From Candidatus Falkowiibacteriota bacterium (GTDB lineage Bacteria > Patescibacteria > ABY1 > BM507 > UBA12075): a DNA stretch of 7,883 nt. Below are positions 1 through 5,846 of this stretch, one piece after another. The position numbers and the translations under genes were made by a program. The stretch is taken from contig DAOVXE010000031.1 in the NCBI GenBank assembly GCA_030636285.1, positions 1 through 7,883 on the forward strand, read 5' to 3'. Below the pieces are notes generated by a model. The model did no database searches and was not told the DNA's origin. It saw only the letters and a list, made by a program, of their open reading frames with translations. How positions within the stretch are numbered: the stretch's first letter is position 1; the number at the start of each line of letters is the position of its first letter.

Positions 1-1081
1 GCGAAGCTTTAAGCGAACCGCTGGCGCAGGCTGAGCCGGTTGATACCGCTATCCCTTCCATGTCCAAACGCATTAACAAAGCCTCGCCTTCCGCGCCGAT
101 GAATGAAAAATGCGCGTGCGACCGGGTAGAATTGTCCCGGTCTGTGTTTAAAATAGTGTCTGGAATATTTTTCTTAATCTTGCTAACCAGCTTATCACGC
201 AGGCCGGCTATATATTTATTGTTCTTGTCCTGGGACTCCTTATCCAGCCGGGACACGGCCGCGCCCAAGCCGACAATGCCGGTGGTATTATAAGTGCCGC
301 TGCGAAAATTCTTCTCCTGATGGCCGCCCCGCTGAAGCGCTTCCAAAGGCACGCCTTTACGGCGATATAAAGCGCCCACGCCCTTTGGTCCGTAGATCTT
401 ATGGCCGGAAAACGACAAGAGGTCAATATAATTATACTCTACGTCGCATTGGATAAAATTCAAGGCCTGAGTGGCGTCAGTATGGAAATAAATAGGAACC
501 GGCTTGTCGCTCCGGTTTATTTTGCTTAATTTCTTCCACTCTCGTTCCCTCTTTTCGCGGATTTTTTTGACTATCTTTCCAATCTCGCGGATTGGCATAA
601 TTGAGCCAATCTCACTGTTCACCCACATTATGGAAACCAAAACGGTTTTATCAGTAATTTTGGCTTTTAATTTTTCTATGTCAATTACTCCGTTTTTTAG
701 CACTGGCACATGCGACACTACAAATCCTTTTTTCTCAAGCTCCATAAAAGGTTCCAACACCGCGTCGTGTTCAACCAGCGAGGTAATAACATGCGTCTCG
801 TCCGGCTTCATTCCCTTGGAGGTTAAAGCCTTGATCACTCCTTTAATTGCCAAATTATCCGATTCGGTCGCGCCGGAGGTAAAAATTATCTCACCCGGCT
901 CGCAATTTAAAAATTCAGAGATCTGCTGTCTGGCTTTGTCTATCCCGGCAAGGGCGGCTTGCCCGAAACTATGAATAGATGAAGCATTGCCAAAAACATC
1001 GCTAAAATAAGGCGCCATCGCCTTCATCACGTTCTTATCCGCCGGAGTAGTGGCGCTATGATCTAAATATATTTTTTTCAT
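1..1081 (-). CDS. iscS: Cysteine desulfurase, class I IscS/NifS-like (C-terminus cut by window edge)
   Basis: This PLP enzyme converts cysteine to alanine and passes persulfide sulfur to Fe-S scaffolds or tRNA-thiolation proteins in the cytoplasm. The first 360 codons are visible. The N-terminus reads MKKIYLDHSATTP, the family start, so the ATG at 1081 is firm. Further family motifs are GNASSIHSFG (31-40), SGATESDNLA (69-78), EH at 104-105 (the His that stacks on PLP), HTDATQA (200-206), the PLP-binding Lys228 in SGHKIYGPKG, and the catalytic Cys352 in STGSACASGS. All catalytic residues are present. A charged stretch at about 172-195, rich in Lys, Arg and Glu, adds some 20 residues compared with classic IscS and explains why Lys and Cys are numbered higher. 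Reading frame is open to base 2, so the gene continues off the left edge. The NifU-like gene lies upstream on the same strand. The class I call is confident; IscS versus NifS naming is conventional. Confidence 0.95.
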   Translation of the reverse strand, partial: MKKIYLDHSATTPADKNVMKAMAPYFSDVFGNASSIHSFGQAALAGIDKARQQISEFLNCEPGEIIFTSGATESDNLAIKGVIKALTSKGMKPDETHVITSLVEHDAVLEPFMELEKKGFVVSHVPVLKNGVIDIEKLKAKITDKTVLVSIMWVNSEIGSIMPIREIGKIVKKIREKREREWKKLSKINRSDKPVPIYFHTDATQALNFIQCDVEYNYIDLLSFSGHKIYGPKGVGALYRRKGVPLEALQRGGHQEKNFRSGTYNTTGIVGLGAAVSRLDKESQDKNNKYIAGLRDKLVSKIKKNIPDTILNTDRDNSTRSHAHFSFIGAEGEALLMRLDMEGIAVSTGSACASGSLKAS

Positions 1082-1094
1082 ACATTTTTTGTCA

Positions 1095-1258
1095 AAAACT
1101 ACTTTTAAATATTTTATTTTTATTAAATTTCCAGCTTGAGGCGGATATTTTTACCTCTATAAACTTATAGCAGCAACAAAATATCAATAAATTAAAAATT
1201 CATAATTTGGCGTAGCCGAGCTAAATTTAATGAAAATAAAATATTTAAAAGTAGTTTT
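1095..1258. repeat. MITE-like element with 36-bp terminal inverted repeats
   Basis: Bases 1095-1130 and 1223-1258 are inverted copies of each other with one mismatch in 36 (1121 against 1232). They flank a 92-bp AT-rich core with no open reading frame of note. The pentamer TGTCA occurs on both sides (1090-1094 and 1260-1264), which could be a target-site duplication; one unpaired G (1259) leaves the exact right boundary uncertain. A non-coding palindromic element of this size between two operon partners fits a miniature inverted-repeat transposable element or a large intergenic palindrome. The element may also supply a promoter reading toward the desulfurase: TTGACA at 1265-1260 followed after 16 nt by TATTTT. 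The mobile origin is inference; the inverted repeat is directly visible. Confidence 0.75.
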
Positions 1259-1271
1259 GTGTCAACGCCAA

Positions 1272-1496
1272 TTATACTGAAATTACCTCTTTCACCTCTG
1301 GCACTGCTTTTTGCACTGCTTTTTTAATACCTTCATTCAAAGTGATCTGCGCCATTGGACAGCCGGCGCACATTCCCTTAAGCCTTACTTCAAGCCGGCC
1401 GGTTTTATTGTCAAAATTTACAAACTCAACATCACCGCCATCGGCTTGCATCGCCGGACGGACTTTGTCTAAAGCCTTTTTAATTTCATTTACCAT
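1272..1496 (-). CDS. nifU: NifU-like C-terminal-domain Fe-S protein
   Basis: This 74-residue protein consists only of the NifU C-terminal (Nfu-type) domain, which binds an Fe-S cluster through a CxxC motif and delivers it to apoproteins. The N-terminal helix carries the family signature VRPAMQADGGDVEFV (12-26). The ligand motif is GMCAGCPMAQITL (41-53), with Cys43 and Cys46. The length is normal for stand-alone NifU-C proteins, so it is not a truncated three-domain NifU. The ATG at 1496 begins directly before the conserved helix and no better start exists. It lies upstream of the cysteine desulfurase on the same strand, and the pair likely forms an Fe-S assembly operon now separated by the MITE-like element. 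No Shine-Dalgarno is seen. Confidence 0.93.
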   Translation of the reverse strand: MVNEIKKALDKVRPAMQADGGDVEFVNFDNKTGRLEVRLKGMCAGCPMAQITLNEGIKKAVQKAVPEVKEVISV

Positions 1497-1507
1497 ATTT
1501 TTGTCAA

Positions 1508-1537
1508 GTTATACCCTAAAGAGTACCTTGTGCCCAA
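1508..1537 (-). promoter_or_regulatory. Possible promoter of the NifU-like gene
   Basis: On the minus strand a -10-like TATAAC (1513-1508) follows a weak -35-like TTGGGC (1537-1532) with an 18-bp spacer. Transcription would begin only a few bases before the ATG at 1496, giving a very short leader. The -35 match is poor, so this rests mainly on the -10 box and its placement. Confidence 0.25.
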
Positions 1538-1544
1538 AGGGCAC
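1530..1544. repeat. Short perfect palindrome GTGCCC-AAA-GGGCAC
   Basis: A 6-bp GC-rich perfect inverted repeat with a 3-base spacer lies 34 bp upstream of the NifU-like ATG and overlaps its possible -35 region. It has no T-run on either strand, so it is not an obvious terminator. An operator role is possible but unproven. Confidence 0.4.
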
Positions 1545-1627
1545 TAACAGTAGTCGGGAATATTCAAATTCCTTGACTGATAATTATTTTAATTTTTACC
1601 CACCAAAGCCTTGACGTAGGCGGAAAA

Positions 1628-1724
1628 TGTACACTCAGGTGTACACTCTTAATTATAGCCTATATTTAAAACTTTATGCAAAAATCTGCACTCGCCCATG
1701 TCATACTTAACACTACAGAGTGTA
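1628..1724. repeat. TGTACACTC repeats upstream of the transposase (possible transposase binding sites)
   Basis: The 9-mer TGTACACTC occurs as a direct repeat at 1628-1636 and 1640-1648. Together the copies also make a TGTACAC/GTGTACA palindrome with a 4-base centre. An inverted match to the motif's core, GAGTGTA, lies at 1718-1724 just before the transposase start at 1729. The copy at 1640 is the best candidate for the left end of the insertion sequence. Multiple copies near the start are consistent with transposase binding and autoregulation, which is inference. Confidence 0.45.
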
Positions 1725-3013
1725 AAATATGAAAAAAAGATATAGAAAAATGTGGGAAATAGATATTGGGATGAAAAAACTCACAAATCATGCTAATATC
1801 GATAGATTTAAGCAATTAATAAATAAATCTATTGATACTATGCAAAACAGAGCGGAAAACAAATTAAATCCATTAAAACATCCATTATCGGATGAAGCTA
1901 AAAAAAGATTAAAATGGATATATATTATTCATTTTGAATGCAATAAAAATATCAGCAAAGCGGCCAGACGGATAGGATTATCAAGAACCTGGCTGTCTCA
2001 GATAAATTCTAAGTGGTTAAAATCAGACAAGGATCCGCGGTCACTGGAGCCTGAATCAAAAGCGCCGAAAAATACTGACAACAGAAAAAGGATTGATTTA
2101 GAAACAGAGAATAAAATACTGGAAGTAAGAAAAGAATATCATTGGGGCAAAGACAAGCTAGAAACAATATTGGATCGGGATTATGACATACAGGTCGGAG
2201 CCAGCACGATTAATCGGTATTTGGATAAACACGGATTGTTAGATGTTAAAATATCAAAAAGAGTTAAAACAGCCCATAAAAACAAAATTAAGCAAAAACA
2301 AAAATGTCGTCCGCCCAAAGAAATAAAAGACTACAAACCAGGCGCGTTAATTGAAAAAGATATGAAATTCATAGTAAAAGGCGGTAAATTCATTAATTCA
2401 GAGAAATACAAAGCTAAAGAGAATTTTTGGTATCAACATACTGTAATTGATTCATTTACCAGAATAAGGACTATTGGGCTGGCGGAAAACAGCGAAAGCA
2501 AGACAGCCGTAGCGGTTCAGGAAAAATGCGAAAAGAGGCTGCCATTTCCAATAGCTTGCGTTAATACCGACAACGGAGCGGAAAATGAAAAAGATTTTGA
2601 CAGCTATCTTGAAAAAAATAAAATGATTCATTTTTATTCCAGATCCGGAACGCCGACCGACAACCCGCGAGTTGAGCGTTCGCATTTAACAGACGAGGTT
2701 GAATTTTATCAACACGGCAATATATGTAAAACTTTTGTAAAGCAGGAAAAAAGAATTGCAAAGCACGAACATAGGTATAATTATATCAGACCGCATCAAG
2801 CGTTAGGAAATTTAACCCCAATGGAATTCTATGGGCTATGGAAAGCAAATCCGGATGAAGCTTACAAAATAGCGGAAAAATGGCAAAATTACCTTAAAAA
2901 ACAAAGTAAACGATTATCTAACTCCAGAAAAATGAAAAATAGAGAGAAAATAGCCAGATTAATGGAACAAATTGATAGAAAATTAGCCAATTCTTAATAA
3001 ATAAAAAGTGTCA
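1640..3013 (+). mobile_element. Insertion sequence, IS481-like, boundaries approximate
   Basis: The element is defined by its transposase gene and by a weak match between its ends. The left end reads TGTACACTCTTAATT from 1640. The right end read inward on the minus strand from about 3013 is TGACACTTTTTATTT. They share ACACT(C/T)TT(A/T)ATT. No convincing target-site duplication was found, so the edges could be off by tens of bases; the first TGTACACTC at 1628 is an alternative left end. It is the only plus-strand gene among minus-strand host genes, and its right end touches the stop codon of the acylphosphatase, as expected for an insertion between two host genes. Confidence 0.55.
1729..2997 (+). 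CDS. DDE transposase with integrase (rve) core, IS481-like
   Basis: This 422-residue protein cuts and joins the ends of its insertion sequence. Residues about 54-100 form a first helix-turn-helix (ISKAARRIGLSRTWLSQI at 75-92). Residues about 120-170 form a second, winged-helix-like DNA-binding region ending in GASTINRYLDKHGL. The RNase H-fold core spans about 203-370. The catalytic triad appears complete: Asp211 in IEKDMKF, Asp281 in NTDNGAE and Glu316 in NPRVERSH, giving a D-(34)-E spacing. The conserved YNYIRPHQALG at 350-360 and TPMEF at 363-367 follow. A Lys/Arg-rich tail of about 50 residues closes the protein. The gene is more A-rich, with heavy use of AAA and ATA, than its neighbours, fitting transfer. 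No Shine-Dalgarno is clear; later in-frame ATGs at codons 8 and 15 are possible starts. It appears full-length, so the element could be active. Confidence 0.92.
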   Translation: MKKRYRKMWEIDIGMKKLTNHANIDRFKQLINKSIDTMQNRAENKLNPLKHPLSDEAKKRLKWIYIIHFECNKNISKAARRIGLSRTWLSQINSKWLKSDKDPRSLEPESKAPKNTDNRKRIDLETENKILEVRKEYHWGKDKLETILDRDYDIQVGASTINRYLDKHGLLDVKISKRVKTAHKNKIKQKQKCRPPKEIKDYKPGALIEKDMKFIVKGGKFINSEKYKAKENFWYQHTVIDSFTRIRTIGLAENSESKTAVAVQEKCEKRLPFPIACVNTDNGAENEKDFDSYLEKNKMIHFYSRSGTPTDNPRVERSHLTDEVEFYQHGNICKTFVKQEKRIAKHEHRYNYIRPHQALGNLTPMEFYGLWKANPDEAYKIAEKWQNYLKKQSKRLSNSRKMKNREKIARLMEQIDRKLANS

Positions 3014-3295
3014 ATTATGTTCGTGGACTTGCACAAAATCTTGAAAATTTTTTAATTCTTCTTTTTCCTCTATCTCTACCCGCTCAACTCGCGCAAACTC
3101 CGGCCCCACATGGCACCATTTGATTAATTTTTTTAAATCATCTTCCTTGCCTTCCACCTCAACGTACACAGTACTATCACTTTCATTGCGCACCAAGCCT
3201 GTCAAACATAATTCTTTGGCTGTTTTCTTAATACTTCTACGAAAACACACGCCTTGCACCTGGCCAAAAATTTTAATTTTAATTCGTTTTTTCAT
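3011..3295 (-). CDS. acyP: Acylphosphatase
   Basis: This small cytoplasmic enzyme hydrolyses acyl phosphates such as carbamoyl- or 1,3-bisphosphoglycerate-type substrates; its physiological role in bacteria is poorly defined. From the ATG at 3295 the protein has 94 residues, the usual family length. The phosphate-binding signature is FGQVQGVCFRR (10-20), with catalytic Arg19. The second signature, GLVRNESDSTVYVEVEG, begins at about 33 and holds catalytic Asn37. An upstream in-frame start at 3334 would add 13 hydrophobic residues not found in the family, so I chose 3295. The stop codon lies 13 bp from the transposase stop, in convergent orientation, at the edge of the insertion sequence, so the last few residues (VHEHN) might have been altered by insertion. 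No strong Shine-Dalgarno is visible. Confidence 0.93.
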   Translation of the reverse strand: MKKRIKIKIFGQVQGVCFRRSIKKTAKELCLTGLVRNESDSTVYVEVEGKEDDLKKLIKWCHVGPEFARVERVEIEEKEELKNFQDFVQVHEHN

Positions 3296-3308
3296 GAAAT
3301 TCCAAACC

Positions 3309-3420
3309 CCAAGCACCAAAACCCAAATAAGCAATAAATTACAATGACCTAAACTTTTTAAAGTTGGGATTTGTTATTTTGAATTTATTTGGGATTTGTT
3401 ATTTGTTATTTAGTGCTTTA
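3309..3420. repeat. Low-complexity intergenic inverted repeat (AAATCCCAAATAA type)
   Basis: The spacer between the hydrolase and acylphosphatase genes is almost wholly repetitive. The left side (3309-3340) and right side (3373-3420) are imperfect inverted copies sharing AAGCAC(C/T)AAA and CCCAAATAA segments. At the centre is a palindrome, AACTTT-TT-AAAGTT, at 3352-3365. GGGATTTGTTATTT also occurs twice as a direct repeat (3366-3379 and 3391-3404). It could form a long hairpin in the transcript between the two genes. No coding sequence is seen in it. Confidence 0.6.
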
Positions 3421-3422
3421 TT

Positions 3423-3956
3423 TTAAGCCTGATAAACCTCTCCATGGCCCGGGTAAACCATCATCTCGGGCTTTATTATTTTTTCCAACTTGCGCAGCGA
3501 ATCCCGCATAGCTGCTTCATCCCCGCCAGGCAAATCAGTCCGTCCAATTCCGTCTTTAAATAAAGTATCGCCGGTAAATATTTCTTTCCTGCCAAGCAGT
3601 GAAATACTCCCCATGCTATGGCCGGGCGTAAGCAGTACTTTTAATTCCTCATTACCGAATTTAATATTGTTTCCATCCTTTATAAATTCATCCGGCTGAA
3701 AACTTAAATAAGGCTTTTCATTTTTGTGTATTATAATTTTGCCGCCCAATGCCGCTTTCACTTGCTTAGCCGCGTCTACATGGTCATAATGATAATGGGT
3801 TAATATAATATACTTTAGTTTTTTGTCTTCCTTTTTCATGGCCTTGATAATATCTTCGCTATCCTCGCCCGGATCAATACAAACAAGTTCCCTTAAGGAA
3901 CTTATTAAATAACAATTTGTTTTAATAGGTCCGACGACCATTATGCTAATATTCAT
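3423..3956 (-). CDS. Metallo-beta-lactamase-fold hydrolase, glyoxalase II-like
   Basis: This is a cytoplasmic metal-dependent hydrolase of the glyoxalase II/YcbL-like group, probably acting on thioesters or similar esters; the substrate cannot be told from sequence. From the ATG at 3956 it has 177 residues. It begins MNISIMVVGPIKTNCYLI, the usual N-terminus of this group. An upstream in-frame GTG at 3998 would add 14 unconserved residues, so I rejected it. Metal ligands are visible: THYHYDH (His54, His56, Asp58, His59), His113 in TPGHSMGS, Asp130 in FTGDTLF and His171 in YPGHGE. All are intact. The protein stops six residues after the last His, whereas relatives usually continue some 15-25 residues with a TTIGxEKxxNPF-like tail, so the C-terminus is short. 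A 16-codon hydrophobic reading frame at 4003-3953 ends over its start codon. Confidence 0.92.
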   Translation of the reverse strand: MNISIMVVGPIKTNCYLISSLRELVCIDPGEDSEDIIKAMKKEDKKLKYIILTHYHYDHVDAAKQVKAALGGKIIIHKNEKPYLSFQPDEFIKDGNNIKFGNEELKVLLTPGHSMGSISLLGRKEIFTGDTLFKDGIGRTDLPGGDEAAMRDSLRKLEKIIKPEMMVYPGHGEVYQA

Positions 3957-4079
3957 AACAACATTAGAAAAAATAAAATCGCGCCAAGCATTACGCACTG
4001 CATGGCTATAATTTTTATAAAACTAATCCCGGCTTTGCTTGAATCAAATACCATACAATTATTGTGCAGTGAGTCTAAT

Positions 4080-4457
4080 TTACAAATTCAACTTCTGCTT
4101 TACCAAGTTGACAATGTCATCCAAACGCCAATCAGTTTTAACCAAAAAATCATATACCTGAAACTTGGCCGCCTCGCTAACATTATCAGCATCGCTTAAA
4201 TTAGTCAACATAATGATCGGCACGCCAGCCCCCCACTTGTCGTCTTCACGAATTTTTTTAAGCAATTCCATTCCATCCATCTTAGGCATTATAATATCCA
4301 ACATCAGTATATCCGGCTTGGCTTCAAGGGCAATTTTTAAGCCTTGCTCGCCATCACTGGCTTTAATAACCTTAAAACCTTCTTTTTCAAATTTTTTACT
4401 CAATGCTTCAACCATCGCGATTTCGTCTTCCGCAATAAGAATTGTTTTTTGCGCCAT
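4080..4457 (-). CDS. Stand-alone response regulator receiver (CheY-like)
   Basis: This 125-residue protein is a single phospho-receiver domain without a DNA-binding or enzymatic output domain. The acidic pocket is Glu10/Asp11 in IAEDE, the phospho-acceptor is Asp54 in LMLDIIMP, and the switch residues are Thr85 in MLTN and Lys107 in FLVKTDW. The whole protein is accounted for by the receiver fold, so it likely signals by protein contact, or relays phosphate. The ATG at 4457 begins MAQKTILIAEDE, the family N-terminus. Its likely partner is the histidine kinase upstream on the same strand, 225 bp away, with a repeat element between them. A TATAAT-like box near 4505-4510 on the minus strand could give it its own promoter, but I see no matching -35. 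No Shine-Dalgarno is seen. Confidence 0.95.
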   Translation of the reverse strand: MAQKTILIAEDEIAMVEALSKKFEKEGFKVIKASDGEQGLKIALEAKPDILMLDIIMPKMDGMELLKKIREDDKWGAGVPIIMLTNLSDADNVSEAAKFQVYDFLVKTDWRLDDIVNLVKQKLNL

Positions 4458-4531
4458 ATACTTTATTTTTTATATTTTATTATTTGATATTTATAATGTT
4501 GCTAATTATATAATGCCCTTGGGTGCAAATC

Positions 4532-4679
4532 ATTACAAATTTACGAAAACATGTGTCATCCTGAGGAGCAGAGCGACGAAGGATCTCGTCTCTATATCCA
4601 CGGGATTCTTCACCCGCTTCGCGGATTCAGAATGACAAGATAAAATTATTCGTAAATTCGTACAGATTCGTAATTCGTA
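4532..4679. repeat. Compound palindromic repeat between kinase and receiver genes
   Basis: An inner palindrome spans 4554-4637. It starts TGTCATCCTGAGGAGC and ends GATTCAGAATGACA, so its ends are TGTCAT(C/T)CTGA in inverted orientation, with GCGACGAAGGATC-like and GGATTCTTC-like arms inside. This matches a well-known type of dispersed intergenic repeat (TGTCATTCTGAG...CTCAGAATGACA) that I recognise from many bacterial genomes. An outer pair surrounds it: ATTACAAATTTACGAA (4532-4547) against TTCGTAAATTCGTA (4649-4662). The right arm carries four copies of ATTCGTA, at 4648, 4656, 4666 and 4673. The repeat may fold in the kinase-receiver transcript and reduce readthrough; that is inference. Confidence 0.75.
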
Positions 4680-4682
4680 ACA

Positions 4683-5846
4683 CTAATACTCTGAACTATT
4701 CAGCTTTTTACTTCCCGGCTTCTTACGCATGCCTTTAAGCGGAATGGTAATATTCATTGTGGTTCCGCGATTGCGCTTGTCCAAAGGAACATCAGCGTCT
4801 TTTTCCCCTGCGTCAAGAAGCAGTTCCAGTGACGGTGAGTGAAACCAAATCTTGCCCCCGGACTTTTCAACAATCGCCTTAACTATATAAAGGCCCAGGC
4901 CGGTACCGACTGACTCAATCTTTTTCGCGTTAATCCCCCGAAACAGCTTGGTAAATATCTTGGGCTGCTCTTCCCTGGGAATGCCGCAGCCGGTGTCGGA
5001 AATTTTTATATAAATATCACGCTCTGTCTTTTTAATGCTAATTTTTATTGTTCCTTTGCGCGGAATGTACTTGATGGAATTGGAAAAAATATTATTAAAT
5101 ACCATCTTTATCAGCCGCGGATCCAAAAGCAGCCGCGGAAATTGGCCATATTCCTTGATCAAATGGATCTCCTTGGCTTTTATCTCGGGCATAAACTTTT
5201 TCAAAGCCGACTCGGCTTGCTCAATTATATCGGTCGGTTCCGGCTCTATGGAAAACGTGCCAACATCAATCCGCGATACATCCAAAAGCGCGTTCACCAG
5301 CTCAATCAGCCGTTCATTGCTTTTGTAAACTTCTTTAAGATATTTTTCCTGTTCTTTATTAATATCGCCGGCATCTCCGGCAACAAGATAATCAACATAC
5401 CATTTGATTATTGACAAGGGCGTGCGCAATTGGTGGGAAGCAATTGCCACAAAATCGGTTTTAGCCTTGGCTAACTCATGGTGTTTGGAAACGTCCTGGG
5501 CCACTCCGGTTTGTAAACGGCCCATTAATTCATTAAGGGAGTTGGTTAATTGCCCTATTTCATCATTCTTTAAGGACTTTACTCTTTGGGATAAATTACC
5601 GGCCGCCATTTCCTGCATTTTAAAATTAAGCCTGATAATCCTCTGGGAAAAAGACCAACTGATAAAATAAGCCGTCAAAAACGATAAAATATAGATCAAA
5701 CCGCCCAGCGCCAGAATCTGCGTTAATGATCCGCGAATAACAAAAAAACTTGTTAACACAAAAATCGTGGAAAAAAATACAACTATTAATAATATTCTGT
5801 CAGATAGTTTAAAAGATGTTTTCATTATTCCAAATATTAAATTCAC
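4683..5846 (-). CDS. Membrane sensor histidine kinase (HAMP-HisKA-HATPase)
   Basis: This 387-residue protein autophosphorylates on histidine and should donate to a receiver, plausibly the one downstream. Two membrane helices lie at about 18-38 and 43-64 with only a few residues between them, so there is no extracytoplasmic sensor domain. A HAMP linker follows at about 65-118. The dimerisation/phospho-acceptor motif SHQLRTPLS contains His138. The ATP-binding domain shows the N box (FNNIFSNSIKY, 250-260), the G1 box DTGCGIP (284-290), the F box KIFTKLFRG and the G2 box GTGLGLY (314-320). All are intact. The GTG start at 5846 overlaps the antiporter stop in GTGA and has GGGAGG just upstream, though only 3 nt away. 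The alternative is the ATG at 5825, giving 380 residues. Overlap implies translational coupling to the antiporter. Confidence 0.95.
   Translation of the reverse strand: MNLIFGIMKTSFKLSDRILLIVVFFSTIFVLTSFFVIRGSLTQILALGGLIYILSFLTAYFISWSFSQRIIRLNFKMQEMAAGNLSQRVKSLKNDEIGQLTNSLNELMGRLQTGVAQDVSKHHELAKAKTDFVAIASHQLRTPLSIIKWYVDYLVAGDAGDINKEQEKYLKEVYKSNERLIELVNALLDVSRIDVGTFSIEPEPTDIIEQAESALKKFMPEIKAKEIHLIKEYGQFPRLLLDPRLIKMVFNNIFSNSIKYIPRKGTIKISIKKTERDIYIKISDTGCGIPREEQPKIFTKLFRGINAKKIESVGTGLGLYIVKAIVEKSGGKIWFHSPSLELLLDAGEKDADVPLDKRNRGTTMNITIPLKGMRKKPGSKKLNSSEY

Noticed and set aside
504..974. Open frame of 156 codons on the plus strand
   Set aside because: It lies fully inside the cysteine desulfurase on the other strand, whose motifs and catalytic residues are intact; the plus-strand product has no recognisable features.
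1530..1544. GTGCCC/GGGCAC hairpin as a terminator
   Set aside because: No T-run follows on either strand and the stem is only six pairs.
3296..3334. Longer acylphosphatase start adding 13 hydrophobic residues
   Set aside because: The family begins just before the GxVQGVxFR motif, and the extension lies in the low-complexity repeat.
3957..3998. GTG start for the metallo-hydrolase 14 codons upstream
   Set aside because: The ATG at 3956 gives the normal family N-terminus and the added residues match nothing.
4165..4635. Open frame of 156 codons on the plus strand spanning the receiver gene and the repeat
   Set aside because: It is antisense to the conserved receiver, and its end runs through the palindromic repeat, a known source of false reading frames.
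1095..4679. CRISPR array
   Set aside because: The repeats present are inverted or irregular; there are no regularly spaced direct repeats with unique spacers and no cas genes.
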